From contig OX155952.1 of NCBI GenBank assembly GCA_944548615.1, forward strand, positions 26,719,918-26,783,917: a stretch of DNA of 64,000 nucleotides, written 5' to 3'. The DNA comes from Micropterix aruncella (Eukaryota; Arthropoda; Insecta; Lepidoptera; Micropterigidae). Below the pieces are notes generated by a model. The model saw nothing but the letters and a program-made list of their open reading frames with translations, did not search any database and was not told the DNA's origin. A program made the position numbers and the translations under genes. Positions 24,576-38,153 of the stretch are shown here, in pieces (position 1 is the stretch's first letter; the number at the start of each line of letters is the position of its first letter).

Positions 24576-26500
24576 GACATAATTAAAATACAAGTGTCAT
24601 GTGGTTACAGTTATTTTTATTTTGTTTTTATACTTATGGGATACGCGAAGAAACATAGATAAAAACGAGCCAAAATAGTTACATGATTTTTACACAACGA
24701 TTTTTTAAATAACATTTCCCCATGTCAATTTCCAAGTCAGTAAGTGGTTAAGCCATTTAAAAAAGTTTAAATTCTAAATTTCCTTAGTTTTTCAGGAAAA
24801 TTGCTTAAAATCGGAGATAAAATCAAGTCATGAAATGTTGCTGGATCTTAATGAAAAACGTATACTTTGAATGGGGTTCCATTAATTTATTAAGGTTTGT
24901 CGATTTATTGTCTCTAATATTAAATAGGTTACGTTTGTGTACATTTTTTTTAAATTGGTGTGAATATGATCGAAGCAAACGCATTTTTGAACTTTTTTTT
25001 ACTGATTTCAACATAGTTCTTATAGTATTTAGGAGTTGCAACCAAATGTGACCTTAATCAGAATTAGACCTTTATCTACACTTTCGTATTATTCGTATGC
25101 AATCTAGAGGTTATAATTCCCAATATTTTAGCAAACAATTGCTGATAATGTCTTGTTATAACTTAAGGGTCGACACCATGTAAGTTCGGAAAGTATCACA
25201 ACGTAAGATCGCATCAGAAAAACCCGATCCTACGAACGGGACATTATGCAGTTCGTAACTATGGCTTCCAGAATATCGTGGCTGTGGCAGGTTCTAAACA
25301 TCCAAATGAATAATTTATGGTTTTTTTTTCTAACTGTTGGAAAATCTGATATTTTGAACTAGTTATCAAAGACAATACTAGTGGAAGGCGCAGCAAATAT
25401 ATGTTGATTCAATGACTTTAAAATTGCGCATCAGAAAATAGTTAAGCGATTGGCAAAATTAGAAAAGAAATTAAGTTTTTGAAAAGATTTTATGATGTTT
25501 TTTTCTTATTATATGCTATAAGAATAAAGCTATAGAAACTACTCCATGTTATTGGCTTTCTAACAAGGTTATACATTCGGATATCGTCTTTCTTGTTCCA
25601 CAAATATTATTAAAAAAATACGTGTGGCACTCGGGGACTGCCGCGGTAAAGCTATTGCATAGCATTTTTAACAACTTATGCAGTTATAATTATTTATTTA
25701 TTTTATTTTTTCTGATATCAGATAACTGCGCTCTATCGGAAAACTTTGAAATTATTCCGAATCATTTGCGGCTGCGAAAGCACGAATAGAGCGCCGCGCC
25801 TAGAGTCTTCCGATAGAGCGCCGCGCATGAATTTTTTATTCGATAAAGCAAAAAAAAAGAATTATTCGAAAAAAATCGTTGATAAAAAGATAGATAATTA
25901 AATTATCTTTAAGATGGTGTAGGTTTCATAATAATACGCCAGATAGTATTTGCGTAGTAGTCGTTTTTGTGTTCGGTTAGACCTAATTTCACAAATTAAT
26001 TACACTATGTAATATAAACAAAATCTAAAATATTCAAAGCTAAGAATATTAGGAAAATGTTCTTGTTTAACATATATTTTTTTCGAATAGTAAGCAGTAC
26101 TCGTTTAGACGTAATTATCAGTTTAAAATCATTAAATTTCGTTAAGAAATTTCTTCATTCGGTCGCCGCGCTGGCAGGCCCGCGATAAAAGCTATGCAAT
26201 AGCTTAAAAATGTGAGTCAGGTAGCAGATTAATTTCGTCGAAAACGATGATGCGACAGATAACGCACACCGGTGCCAGGCGGTTTTTTCGCCACCTACCG
26301 ATTGAAACCAAAAACAGATAATGAGCAACTTCACTTTTATGAAACAGCCACCCACAGGTTGGCGATACTAGTACCTGCATGTAGACATTTTACTTTATTA
26401 TTGAGTAATCTTTAATGCTCGTTAACGTCGCGCCGATATTTATCCAGCAAAATGGCCGCACAAGTCAATAAAGTCGGACATGACGCTGGCGCATGCGTAA
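24576..26500. other. Intergenic; short dispersed motif pair
   Basis: GCACTCGGGGACTGCCGCGG followed by TAAAGCTATTGCATAGC (about 25627-25663) is partly repeated in inverted sense near 26166-26205 (GCGATAAAAGCTATGCAATA). 25730-25830 has two GCGCTCTATCGGAA/TTCCGATAGAGCGC words that form an inverted pair. No gene. Confidence 0.4.
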
Positions 26501-26504
26501 TAAA

Positions 26505-27490
26505 ATTTTATTTATTTATTTATTTATTTATTTAATTTAACAATTCATTTACAAGTGCACAAGTATCACTAATAATCATATCAATAAAAAAAAATATAAT
26601 TAAAATTAAACACGGCCGATATGAGCATTAGCATTTAAGTACTGCTGCTGCCCAACTAAGTGCCAGGACTTGTTCCAGGGCAGCTAGCTCTCTAGTTTTT
26701 ATATCACATATATTCGGCAATGAATAAAAAAATAAAAAATAAAAAGGAAAAGAAATATATATATATTCCCGTCACCATTACAAATTATAACTAATAATCA
26801 CTAACTAATGATCACAATAGGAAATAAAACACAAAAATAAATAATCGTGTTAATAAAATAAAAATAAAATAAAATGTCAAATGATATCAAACAATAGTCA
26901 CCAAAATTTATGAATAAGTAATAGTATTAAATAAAAATAGAAAAAGTCAAAGAAAATAATAATAATAATAAGAAATGTCAGGGATAATTGTCTCGGTATA
27001 TTAATTTGTGGATATTTTGCCGGGAGTCATATTTTAGCCAGGAATCAATTTTGGCTTTAAAAGAAGAAGAAGACTTCGGCACATACATTTTTAAATCTTC
27101 ATCTAGCATATGAAGATCCTGGGGGCTATGTACACAATATGCCTCTGCCCAAAAGTGGTCTGCATTCGAGGGACGTCAAAATGTATAGTTCGGGATTGCC
27201 GCGTGCAGATTGTTTGCTGGGTTCTTATTGCGGTCTCTAAATTAGTTTGATAGTCACAGAGCGCCGTTTTCACGTATAGTTGTGGTACATCTAGCACGTT
27301 ATATTCTCTGTAGAGATCATCTGAAGAGTATCTCCAAGGCTTTCTCTTTATAATTTTAAGTATTAGCTTTTGAGCTCTAATCAAGGGCTCCATATGAATT
27401 TTCGCTGCACCTCCCCACCCTATGATCCCATAGGTTAGGATAGATTGGCACAGGGTATGGTATACTATCTTAAGTGTCCTTTGGTCCAGA
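26505..27490 (-). pseudogene. LINE 3' end: reverse-transcriptase C-terminus and 3' UTR
   Basis: On the minus strand from 27490: HTLCQSILTYGIIGWGGAAK, then IRAQKLILKIIKRKPW and YREYNVLDVPQLYVKT. After a frameshift near 27110 it continues with MLDEDLKMYVPKSSSSFKAK to a stop at about 26976. This is the usual tail of a CR1/Jockey-type RT protein. The 3' end is an (AAAT)n tail, seen as (ATTT)n at 26508-26537. It is 5' truncated and inactive. Confidence 0.85.
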
Positions 27491-28640
27491 ATGCCTCTAA
27501 GGTCTTTGCTTTCCGTTGCTCTTCTGTTCTTCTGAGGCTGGGACCGCCGACGAAGAAAGTCGGCTGCTTATCAGTTGGCATTTTCTGCCGGGGGGAGGGG
27601 GTTGGGGAGGAGTTCGAAACCGTCAGGAGAGATAGGGACGGGGGCGGAACCCGAGATACGGTTGGTGCAATTCATCTAGTTATAACTAAGCCTGTTTTAC
27701 CGCCTATTTATACTTCAATGCGTTACCTAAATGACGTGTAAAATAACTCAACCGATATCGGTTAACGTTTTAGAATAACGCTTAATAGTAGTACCTAGTG
27801 GTATTAAAACGCTGAAAGTGAAAAACTAGGCAGTCATTATAACTTACGAACGCGCCAAATAACATCAACGCACGGGTATAAGCTAGATTGCAGCATGTGA
27901 GTGTAAGCTAAAAACAAATAGTAGAAATGAAAAATAACGTTCATTTTGCTATATGTTTCAAGAAATTTATGTATTTTAATCATTACATATAATGTCTGCA
28001 ATGTTGAAATGTTGAAAAATTCAGTATTGGCACGTGAAATTGTCTGGCAGGTGGCTGAGTTTGACTATCTAGTTTGATGAAAAAGTCAATCAATTTTTTG
28101 ACTGACTTTTTTGAGATCATTTTGGAAATTTAATTTAAGTCTCTATTAGTTTAAAATACTTTTGACTATTTTAAACTAATTCTTTAATTTTAATTGCAAT
28201 CGATTCTATTTTTCTAAATACATGATCCATGATTTTTCAAGTACCCAATTCGATTTCTTTTGTTTTTTATTTAAATTGCAACCAGACGTTTGCACAGGTG
28301 AAATAATTTTCTAATAGGCTAGGCCTATTTAGGCGACGCTGACTTAGTGATCAAAATACTTCAGTGTGCTTTCTTTTTCGATACTGCTCCAAACGCAAAT
28401 ATTTTGTAACGCTGCAGGAACGTGTATCTCGTGCATTACTTTGGATATATACTTAAATAAGTGAATAAACAGTAATTTTATAATATGTGTTATTGCTAAG
28501 TTTATGAGGAATAAAATCGTGACATTTCATTTACATATTGTACCAATTTTCACGCGCGGGGTCTAATATCTGGAAGAACTTATGACCACCTCCCCTTTCT
28601 TCCCTTGTCATCCCCGCAACGTTCAGCTGCACGCCTGAGA
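27491..28640. other. Intergenic; nothing recognised
   Basis: AT-rich unique DNA with a small GC-rich section at 27520-27660 where the + strand frame (27445-27741) has no recognisable domain. Confidence 0.45.
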
Positions 28641-28654
28641 GCAAGAGATCTTAA

Positions 28655-29203
28655 TAACTAGAGTTGGAACTCAGGAAGTTTTAACCAAATGTACGTTCTA
28701 TCTCCCGTGAAGTGAACGCAGAAGACTTAGGACAAAACAGTCCACCGTCAAGCTCCGCCACATGCCCGCAAGAGGCCAACGCCTTAACCGCGAGATAACC
28801 AGGTATGTTACCCAGCGGGCTTACACTCACGCCCTTACTTCCAATTGCGACCAGATTACTCCGGTCTCTCGATTGGTATCGAGTTCGAGGTCGCTTACGC
28901 TGTCCTCTCCCTTACGAAGCGGTGAAACGGTGTAAACCGAATCTATCGCGGGCCACGGCATCCTTTGCCGGACTGTTCACCCGGAATCGGTTAGCCGATG
29001 GTCGTTTCGAAAGCAGTCGCCGTAAGGTCAGCAACCACCCCCGCTGTATAGGAAACAGTACTGCTTCCAGACTCCCCCGACTGTTAGTCAGAATGCACAA
29101 TCGATTGGCTTATGCCGCACTGTGCGCAGATCGTCCAGGAGCGTCAGAAGGTCGACTCCTAAGGGAAACTAGCTCTAAGGCCAGCAAGGGCCCAGTAGCT
29201 CAT
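28655..29203 (+). mobile_element. GC-rich repeat family, single full-length copy
   Basis: About 549 bp, starting TAACTAGAGTTGG and ending GGGCCCAGTAGCTCAT. A perfect 12-bp direct repeat AAGAGATCTTAA lies on both sides (28643-28654 and 29204-29215), so this is the cleanest defined insertion. Landmarks in order: TCAGGAAGTTTTAACC, TCTCTCGATTGGTATCGAG, CGCCGTAAGGTCAGCAACC, TATAGGAAACAGTACTGC and GTGCGCAGATCGTCCAGGAG. No poly-A tail and no long inverted termini. The family hairpin near the left end is deleted here. Confidence 0.8.
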
Positions 29204-29215
29204 AAGAGATCTTAA

Positions 29216-30150
29216 CAGTGTCACATTGCACGATAAAGTTGGCCACCGCTTCTCTGACTTGATGGTGAAAATTTCTTTGTTATTATCCCTTCCCGTTTGC
29301 CGGCCTTTATTCTTTTTCTTTAATAGTCATGAATAACAATGTCAATGAGTTTGTAACAGCAGGCGCTTTAAGCTGCATTGGGTATTCATTTGTGCAAATA
29401 GGCAATGAGCGGAAGCCATAACCATTACGTACAAAAACAAAAGTCCCCGCGCCGACTATTTCCAATACGCCAATGAAAGTAATTAAAGCCGAATCGATTA
29501 CGATGCTGCGACGGCATCGCAAAAATAGTCGCGATCGGGCGGGGCTATTTGTCAGCCATTAAACCGGACGGCATTTTTGAGCATCGACGAATTTATGATC
29601 TGGTCGCTTCGTCGCCGTGAGAGAATGAAAATTGCGGCGGCCTCGACGACCGACTCGACGCGGTCACCCCCCCCCCCTTCCACAACAAGGACAGCGTGAG
29701 AACATTTTCTCATTAAGAAGCCTTTAAAAACAGAAAAAAGCCCGCGACGAACCGAGCAAGGATGCGAGCGCTTTCCTTTTAGGGCGGCCGGATTAATGCC
29801 GAAGTAATTGCGACATCAGATGGCAGAGGGAATCGGTCGGCTTGATTAGGAAGTCGGAGAACAAAGCTCTGCTCTATCCTCCTTTCGAATAGAAGTCTCA
29901 TCATCAAATGTTTGCGAAGAAGTTATTCATTTTATATGTATTGGAAAGGCGTACAAAATAAGCTCTTAAAGAAAATCGATCCCAATCGATTTCAGCGCTT
30001 TCGCTGTTTCAGTGGTGAGACCATCTCATTGAAAAACAACATGATACTCGACTTTATTAGCAGTTTGCATGCACTAGATTAGGAAAATAATTTGGTTATA
30101 ACTCCTGTGTTTGATATAAGGTAAGCGTGAATTTTATTGTTTCTTGGAAG
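29216..30150. other. Unique DNA with a GC-rich patch
   Basis: 29500-29830 is GC-rich, rich in CGACG/TCGTCG words, and contains a poly-C run (29667-29678). It is not repeated in the window. No coding frame is recognised; it may be regulatory. Confidence 0.35.
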
Positions 30151-30748
30151 CTAATGGGCCCAGTGCAGGTGGGCCATTATGACCCATGTGGTAGGGTGGT
30201 CCCAACTCGCAGTCAGCATCCATCCGGTAGCAACCAATCGCTCTTCGGGCGCTCCTGGACGGTTTGCGCACAGCGCAGCGTCAGCCAATCGTCTGTGTAT
30301 TCTGACTGATAAAGGGGGGTGTGTCTGGAAACGGCTTTGTTTCCTATAGAGCGGAATTGGTTGTTAACCTTACGGTAACCGCTCTTGAAACGACCAATTC
30401 GGTCACCCTACCCCGAGTGGTAGGCGGGCAATGGACGCCGTGGTCGGCGATAGATTCGGAAAACACCGAATCACCGCTACACAAGGAAGAGGACCGCGCA
30501 AGCGACTTCGAACCTGCAACCAGCCGGAGAAATCTGGAGAAAACTGGTAGCGAGGGCGTTTGGCCTGCCTGCTGGGTTAACTACCCGCTGCCGGACGGTA
30601 AGAATTGGTCTCTCGCGGGCTAGTTGGCGGAGCTAGATAGTGGATTGTCATTGTCTAAGACTTCTACGCTCATCCCACGGCTGAAAGAACGATTACATAT
30701 CGTTATACCAGCCTGAGGTGACGGGTTCGCCCGTTGTAGTCGACACCG
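30151..30748 (-). mobile_element. GC-rich repeat family, nearly full copy, inverted
   Basis: It starts with the reverse of the family right end (AATGGGCCCAGTGCAG) and ends with the reverse of the left end (GGTGACGGGTTCGCCCGT, TGTAGTCGACACC). All internal landmarks are present in reverse order. No flanking direct repeat is evident. Confidence 0.8.
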
Positions 30749-31584
30749 CTCAACTGCTTTTTATATATTGCTTGTTATTCGCTTTAGATGACAACACTCT
30801 CCTGCTCGTTGTATAGGAATATTAACCCATGATTAACATACTTTACAAACGAAAAAAGCAACACGGCTGCGGCCACAATCATCAAAATATGTATGCATAT
30901 GATAAAGCGACATTATCCTATATAATAAATAAAACACACTATTTTGGCTTTCTTAGAGCATATCTCTTTTTTCCCTTAACGAATCATAATATAACCGATC
31001 GTATCACTCGATTCGGATCTGCTTAAGTAAACCCATATCCTTTTTATTTACGTTCGTAAGTCACTTTTAAAAACAGAAATAATGAACTGACGATTTGTAT
31101 CAAAAATGGTGTGGTTGTATATGAGTTATACAGTGATAGCGCATACATGAATAAATAGATGTGTGATAGAAGAGTACAGAGAGTACAGTCAAAACTTTGT
31201 TGTCTGATAAATACTCACTCTAAAATATTACAAAAAATATATATGGAAACACATTAGTTTCTCACATTAGTTTTAGATCTTTATCAGAATTCTCCTTACG
31301 GGATCGTTGCGTAAACCTTTCCCATACTTATTATTATCTATCAAAAACAAAATCATACATTAGACGAATCGAGCCATCTGCCAATATTGCCATATCGGAC
31401 AATGCTTCTTGGAGAGAAGTTTGACTAGCTGTATGACTAGATACAGATTAGCTTGCTGTATAGCTTAATGTTGAAAATAGGTTGGAAGTCAATGCTGTCA
31501 TTTACAATCCTCTAGGGGGTGCTGTATTCCCTGATGTTGGAAAAACTACAAAACCGTCGCCTGAGAAGATAAATGCAGTCAAAA
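30749..31584. other. Intergenic; nothing recognised
   Basis: AT-rich unique DNA. Confidence 0.5.
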
Positions 31585-32390
31585 ATTTATTTATTTATTT
31601 TTATTTATTTTAAGAATTAATTACTATAAAACATTGATTTGAAAAATAGCAGGAACCGAATGGCAAAACTTTAACCTTTTGCTTATTTGATTCTGTCACC
31701 CAACTGGTTCTAGGGTGGACAGGACTCTAATATCACAATTAAGCTTGATTGCTTGATTGGTTACAAATGTACAAGTTTTAGTAAAAAGCTAATAACACTA
31801 AATTGCCCTAAAATGTGGTCTTCAAAATAATAATAATAATAATAATAAAAAATATCAAAAGATAATATTATAAATAAAATGCAATTCCATTATATAATCG
31901 GCAATAAATATAATATAAAATTCGTTTAAATAATATAAATAAAGTTATGTGTGAGAAAATAAAGAAACAGTCATTAATATTTAATATATGTTAAGTAATA
32001 TAGGATTTAATATAAAAATACCTAGTCAAAAAAAGTAAAAATTCATTGTCAAAATAATATATATCAACAAAGTCAAATAATTTTTGGTAGTTAGTTCAAT
32101 GTTAAATATACTTAACATACGTGTCTAAAAATATGTTAATAATGTGTGCACCTCAGTTTTATTAAACTATTATTTCTATCATTTGATGTATGGTTAGTGT
32201 GTTTATAAGATATTGAATGGATATACATACTGGCACAAATTTATTTCTTCGTGCCGAATAACTGGCATGAACTCGAGGAGTCATCCTCCGCACAAATGTC
32301 AGGCTGATGGCGTTGGCAACGAGAACTGTCCGACGCCTGAATGGGCTGTTGTCGACGGCACCACAGATAGACATATTTAAAATATCTTAC
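31585..32390 (-). pseudogene. Possible LINE 3' end
   Basis: The minus-strand frame 32374-32162 (FRRRTVLVANAISL, YSARRNKFVPVCISIQYLIN) has the look of a worn LINE C-terminus, and an (AAAT)n-type run lies at 31588-31612 as a tail would. The protein match is weak, and a simple (TAA)n at 31829-31848 complicates the 3' region. Confidence 0.3.
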
Positions 32391-33814
32391 ATTAGCTTGA
32401 ACTATTAGCTAGCGTATTCCTTGGGTCTGTTTTACTATAAGTGATTTTTTTGTATATGTTATTATTTTTTGTTTTGAAGTATATGATAAAAATAATGGTA
32501 TGGGTAGCATACTGTTATTTAGATGCGAAAGATTAGGTACACAGTTCATTGATCATGTAACGTTTGCTTCTTATAATAATTAATATAGGGAGGTTTAACA
32601 CATCTTACATGACCTTTCCTTCCAATAGCACATCTAACTAGGCGATAATTTGGCCTGTCTCTAGAAGTGCATATTTTTATGCAATTTTAGGAGATGGAAT
32701 GTTTTTTAACAATAAATTATTTGGACCCACCACCTGTAAATATACCAATTTCATAAAATATGTAGCTATGTAATAAATAAATACATTTACGTTCATATTG
32801 CGATATTAATATTTATTTTCATCACAATGTAGTAAATGTAAACAAATCAATACATTGGATTAGTTGTTTTGTAAAAAATCTAATAAATAAATAAATACTT
32901 TTTTATCAACCCCGAACGTATCTATGCAGCCTCGTGAGATTTTCTGAGATGGCTCTAGCGTTCTGAAATGTATCCTAATTGCTTACCATATCGGCGATTA
33001 ATTTGCAGGTGTTTATTAGAGACCTTAATGTTTCCCGGATGTGACAACCAGTAGAACCGGCCTGGACCCGTAATAGGACGCAGCGAAAACATCTTGCTGG
33101 GATATTTATAACTTAGGACAAGCAGATGTTGTGTCGCTTCTTCAAGATATATTGCAAATTGCTTAATTTGTGACTGCCTTGTGACATTAATCAAGCTAAT
33201 TAATTCCCCTACTCAGTTTTAATTCTAACTTAATTTCTTATTATATTTTTACTAGTAATTACATAATTTTTTTATCCATGTTTTGATACACGATATTTGC
33301 AGTATCAGCAGGTTTGCAGATTTTTTTATTTTTATCATACTTTCAATATGCAGTAAAAATATATACGCTATATAGAAGAAGATGAGGGTGATTAAAAAAA
33401 TATTTTCCGATACAATCATGTGTTTACAAAATGAGATTAAATAATGATTTTGAGATTGAGATTAAATAATGAGACAAATGATGATTTTTTAAAATAAAAA
33501 TACATTATTTTTGGAGTGGGAGTGGGCTAAAGTAATCAAAATACTTTGGATCTTATTCGTATCGAATAATATATTTAAATATATGAGGTATAAATATAGT
33601 GGGTGGTGGTGAAAGAAAGGGAGTGAGAGGGGATTATATGAATGGTTTTATATATGATGTGTGCTATGTAAATTGTAAGTTTATAGGCATGGATTTTTTT
33701 TCTTAATAGGTCCTAGGCTATTGCATCTTAAATATTTTTTTAAATAATAAAATGGTGAAAAAAATATGTAGAATAAAAACGTATTTTACAGTATTTTAAG
33801 TAAAAACGTATTTT
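32391..33814. other. Intergenic AT-rich DNA
   Basis: Nothing recognisable. Low-complexity A/T stretches predominate. Confidence 0.5.
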
Positions 33815-34445
33815 TTAGTTCAGTTCAGCTTAGTTCACTTTATTTCAAAAATCTTTAGAGATTGTAAAAACTTATCTACTAGGCATTAATACAATACAGA
33901 AATTACCAAAACCTCGTTTATAAAGGAACAGAATCGGCTATTCGAAATTTTGTTTGTTTGCATTAGCTGTACATACATTAATACTAAATTTTAAATATTA
34001 AATTTCGATAAATCACGGTAATGTTATCAACAAATATCAAAGTAACAATTTAAATAAACTGTTAAGTTTAAATAGCCTATAATCCTAATCTTATTTTTAA
34101 TCAAATAGAACTACAAATTTTATCTGGATAATCACGATTAAAATGTCATTTAAAAAGTTAATAAATTAATAATTTCTATTTTCTATTTTATTAAATATTC
34201 AATTTTAATGTCTTTAGGGTGTGAAGGTAGCATATTTAAAAAAATATATAACATAGTATTCTTTGCCTTGTCTCACTACTTTTAATTTTGCTCTCGGTAA
34301 TGTACTTTGATTTATTTCTAGTATTTTGGTCATGAACGTCGGAAAATTTTACTTGACGGTATCTTTCCTTGTGGAAATCCTTTAGTACATTAAAATGGAA
34401 CAATGATATAAATGTTAAAATTTTCAGTCGTTTAAAAGTATTGTT
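33815..34445 (-). pseudogene. LINE 3' end: RT C-terminus with frameshift
   Basis: The minus strand reads ERYRQVKFSDVHDQNTRNKS and, after a frameshift near 34245, NMLPSHPKDIKIEYLIK and a stop at about 34178. H.QNTRNK followed by a short helix and LP is the standard end of many RT proteins. The 3' UTR may run to the GAAATAAAGTGAACTAAGCT end at about 33830-33850. It ends about 170 bp left of the tandem duplication. Confidence 0.65.
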
Positions 34446-35333
34446 CTTTTTTTTGCGCCTTAAATAGGGGTTCTCTGTGGCACGCATAACAATATCCCTA
34501 AGTACTAAGAGCGTAACTTAAAATACATTCAAAATAGCTATAAATACACATTTCTAATCTCGACTTCATTTAGCGTTTTCTTATAATTCGTAATGGATAA
34601 CATGTGACCGAGTGATATATCAGAATAAAGAGGAACTCGGGCAGACATAATGTATATTTTTGAAAATATATTAGCAACACCTAGGAACCCCACCTCGCAT
34701 GCAAAATTTTATTATTTTGGATCTTACTCGTATTTAATATGATTTTTATATTTTGATTCCGTTTCTAGATGAAGGCCGTTTTGATGGTTCTGATAAACGC
34801 GAGGTTTAGTGTTCGCAGAACTACTAGTTAAGGATCCAATCAGGTTATTTTCTCAGCAGCATCCGGGAAGCTTATTAAAGAGTGTATTGAACCTTCGCAT
34901 ATGCACATTCGCAATGGCGAGTGTCGTTGTCCGGGCATAGCATCTACCTAGGCGCAGTATATAGCACTTGCGCTAACGCACACTTGGTCGATCTTGACGT
35001 CCGCTTCTGTCCGGTAAAAGGTACAGCCTCAAGGATACCGAGGTGTCCGACTTTTCAACCGGGGACTTTAAATAATTGCCGGCGAGTATTCGAGCTTAAA
35101 ATTCGACCGGTTTCCCCGCCAGCGACTCCGTGCAATATTCCGAGCGACTCACATCTCCTTAAAATGCATGTTGATTAATTAGGCATACTTATTAAATCGA
35201 TATAAAATTCCCCGGAGATCACTAAAAATAAACAGAAATGCCGGTAATAAAAAAGGCGGCGATGTCGCGTTATCCTGTCGACAGTTTCGCGTTAATTAAC
35301 GAAGTCCTCGAACAACTCTACTCTACTTTTAAG

Positions 35334-35545
35334 ATGAGATAAAGGTTGTCTGATCTTACATTTTAAGATTCCGGGTTCGATTGCCGGCTGGGTCACCATT
35401 GTCCTTTGGGATAAAACTAACGGAATCGCATTTGAAGTCTATCGATCGAAGGCAATAACACGATACACTTACACGCATATTACACGGACTCACACATATA
35501 CACACTTATAGAGGTTGGTTGTAAGACATTATATAATCGAATATA
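35334..35545 (+). mobile_element. tRNA-derived SINE, 3' truncated (in copy 1)
   Basis: The B-box GGTTCGATTGCC, GGCTGGGTCACCATTGTCC, AAAACTAACGGAATCGCATT and GGTTGGTTGTAAGACATTAT match the full SINE at 55255. The terminal CCGCCCATTGTG part and CAAA tail are missing. Confidence 0.8.
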
Positions 35546-36787
35546 TCTTTATTGCATAACTGTATGGTAAGAAGGTACAGATGTTTTTGTACAAAATGGT
35601 CCTATGCAGTTTGCCCACAGGGGGTACATTTCAATTTCATGTTAATAACCGCAGGATAAAAGCACAGAACACTCGTGCTTTTGACTCACATTTTTAATTA
35701 CGAGTCTACATAGGATATTAAAAAGTAAAAAGAAAAAATGGGAGTCTAAGAAATACTCAACATACATTTAACAGTAATAAAATTGTAATAAAAATAATAT
35801 TTAAATAGTTCAAGAATAAAACCAAAAAAAAAACTGTAATACCATAACAGTATAATATTAACAATTTGTATCTTCGATTTGTCAGATCGTAGAAGATATG
35901 AAAAGAACTTGCATAAATAAAATAAATATTGAAATATTGAGTAACGAAAGCAAGGTCATATTATATATCGATTGTCGGCTAAAAATTCTTTTTGCTATAA
36001 TAGCATTTCTCTTTTAGCCATTTTTTAAAAGTGTGTGTAAATGTTGGCTGTGTCAATGATTGCATATTTTTCGGAGGACTGTTATAATATTTTAAGTAGG
36101 AGAATGCTGGTTCTTTCCTGTTTAATTCAGTCTTAGTATCATAATTCGTAGTTTTCGGTAGACTAATAGAAAAAAAAGAACTGTCTTTTTAGTATAAGGT
36201 AAGGATTTATTCCGTGTTTTATTACAACTTAACTTCTTTTGATGTTTTATTCCATTTAAAATGCGATTATTCGTAATATGAATATTAATGTGCTCGTATG
36301 TAATTTATTTCACTAATTAGTTAAAACACGTTTAATTAGACTTCCGTAATGGATGATTCTAAGAACTTTCTTTTAGGGTAGATAACTTGATGTATGAATG
36401 AACTAAACATGACATAGTTTGTATATATAATTAGATTAAAATATAGCGGTTTTATTCTAACCTAAAGATTGAGGAAATTACTAATGACACCGAAAAAAAT
36501 CAGACGGAATATCTTCGGGTTTATCTAAGATTTTGGAAATATGATTTTTAGAGATACGACATTTTAGCCTGCAATCACTTCACTTTCTAATACGAAAATG
36601 GGATTTAGAAGCTAGCTTGGTACTTTAGAGGCAAGCAAGAGCACCTTCGAGTGTTTTCGAAAATTAAGTTAAAAACTGATCTTCAAAATATAGCAATTCC
36701 AAAATTGCTGAAATTCTTAATTGAATCGTTACTAGCATCGCTGAAATGCATTTTTTCTTTAGGATTAAATGTGTAATCGAAGTACAA

Positions 36788-36965
36788 CTAGAGCTGTCAA
36801 CTACAACGGGCGAACCCGTTACCTCAGAAATTTTTAACGATATTCTTTCGTCCCATGTCTTCTACGCTCACCGTGAGGTGAGCGTAGAAGACATGGGACG
36901 AAAACAGGCCACTGTCTAGTTACGCCACTCGCCCACAAGAGACCAACGCCTTACCGCGATAACCA
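36788..36965 (+). mobile_element. GC-rich repeat family, left-end piece with hairpin (copy 1)
   Basis: It starts AACTAGAGCTGTCAACTAC and carries the ACGGGCGAACCCGT hairpin. At 36847-36872 and 36877-36902 it has a perfect 26-bp inverted repeat with a GTGA loop, made by an inverted duplication of the TCTTCTACGCTCACC segment. It is truncated on the right after CGCGATAACCAGG. Confidence 0.8.
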
Positions 36966-38129
36966 GGTTAATGGTTAATAATTTATGAAATTAATATTTA
37001 GACCAAATCAGTCCTTGGATACTTTCCGGGAATGTCTTGGGGTGACACAACTATTTTTTTCATAGGGTTGACTTGAACCGCACTCGAGGAGATACAAAAA
37101 TTTTCATTGTTTATTAATTTTTGACATTGAAGAAATTACTACACTCGTTCTTTCGACACTTAAAACACTCATCACTCTGGCAATCGGCCTTCATTAAAAT
37201 GAAGCTCATTCGAGAGGAGGCTCACAGCTGTGCCAGCGATTCATTGCGATGCTCCATCTATGTGATGACTGCGCTGTGCTAATCAGTGAAAGTGAAACAT
37301 GCCTCTTAAAAAATCTACCCACGCTGAGCAAAGTGAAGGGCCCTTACAAATTTTGGATATAATTACAATAATAACAGTTTCAGCATGGAAGAGAAATGTC
37401 GATTAGATTACGCACTCGGCAAACTCAGAGATTAATCGATTTACGTGCAATGCCCACGTTTACGATAGCTATATAAAAGTGTTATTAAATTATGTTTCAC
37501 AACCGCGAAGATTCATATTTGAGGTAGCTGCGTTAGGCTCGAGATGTAGTTCGTTGGAAGAAATTACCTCATTTCGAGACGGAAAACTAAAACCGCCTGA
37601 TTATACTTGAAAATCATTATATAAACAATATTATTAAATTTAAATTCTGAAACATTTCCTTGTTCATTTCTCTGCTCTCGCCCTTGAAAAAACTGCTGAC
37701 TAAATATGTAACCGATTGCCTTCATTTGTTATTTTAGCTGTTCAATATCGACGTAGAAATCTTTTTGTTGCTATTCTAAAGGCTGTCTGAAAAGTTGAAA
37801 GAAATTAATATTTGTGTAACACGTCATTTATTATGTAAATTTACGAAATTTTCGTCTCAAGTAATACAGAAAACTAATCTGAAACAAAGAAGCGCATATC
37901 GAATTTAAAGTATCTAAATATTTAATAAAATGTTTTCTACTTAAAATCTATTAATATAAAATATATTAGATTGTATCTAATACTCTGAACCGTTCCACCG
38001 GTATACCAGAGATCACATATAGGAAAATTTGCTTCATGAATATTGGGATATGATAACAATCATCCGGCATTAAACCAACTAAAGCTAATAATGAACATGT
38101 GGGTCAGTTAAGAATTAGGGTGAGACAAA

Positions 38130-38153
38130 GAGAGAGAGAGAGAGAGAGAGAAA
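38130..38153. repeat. (GA)n microsatellite (copy 1)
   Basis: A pure GA run. The other copy (about 44924-44953) is 6 bp longer. Confidence 0.95.
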
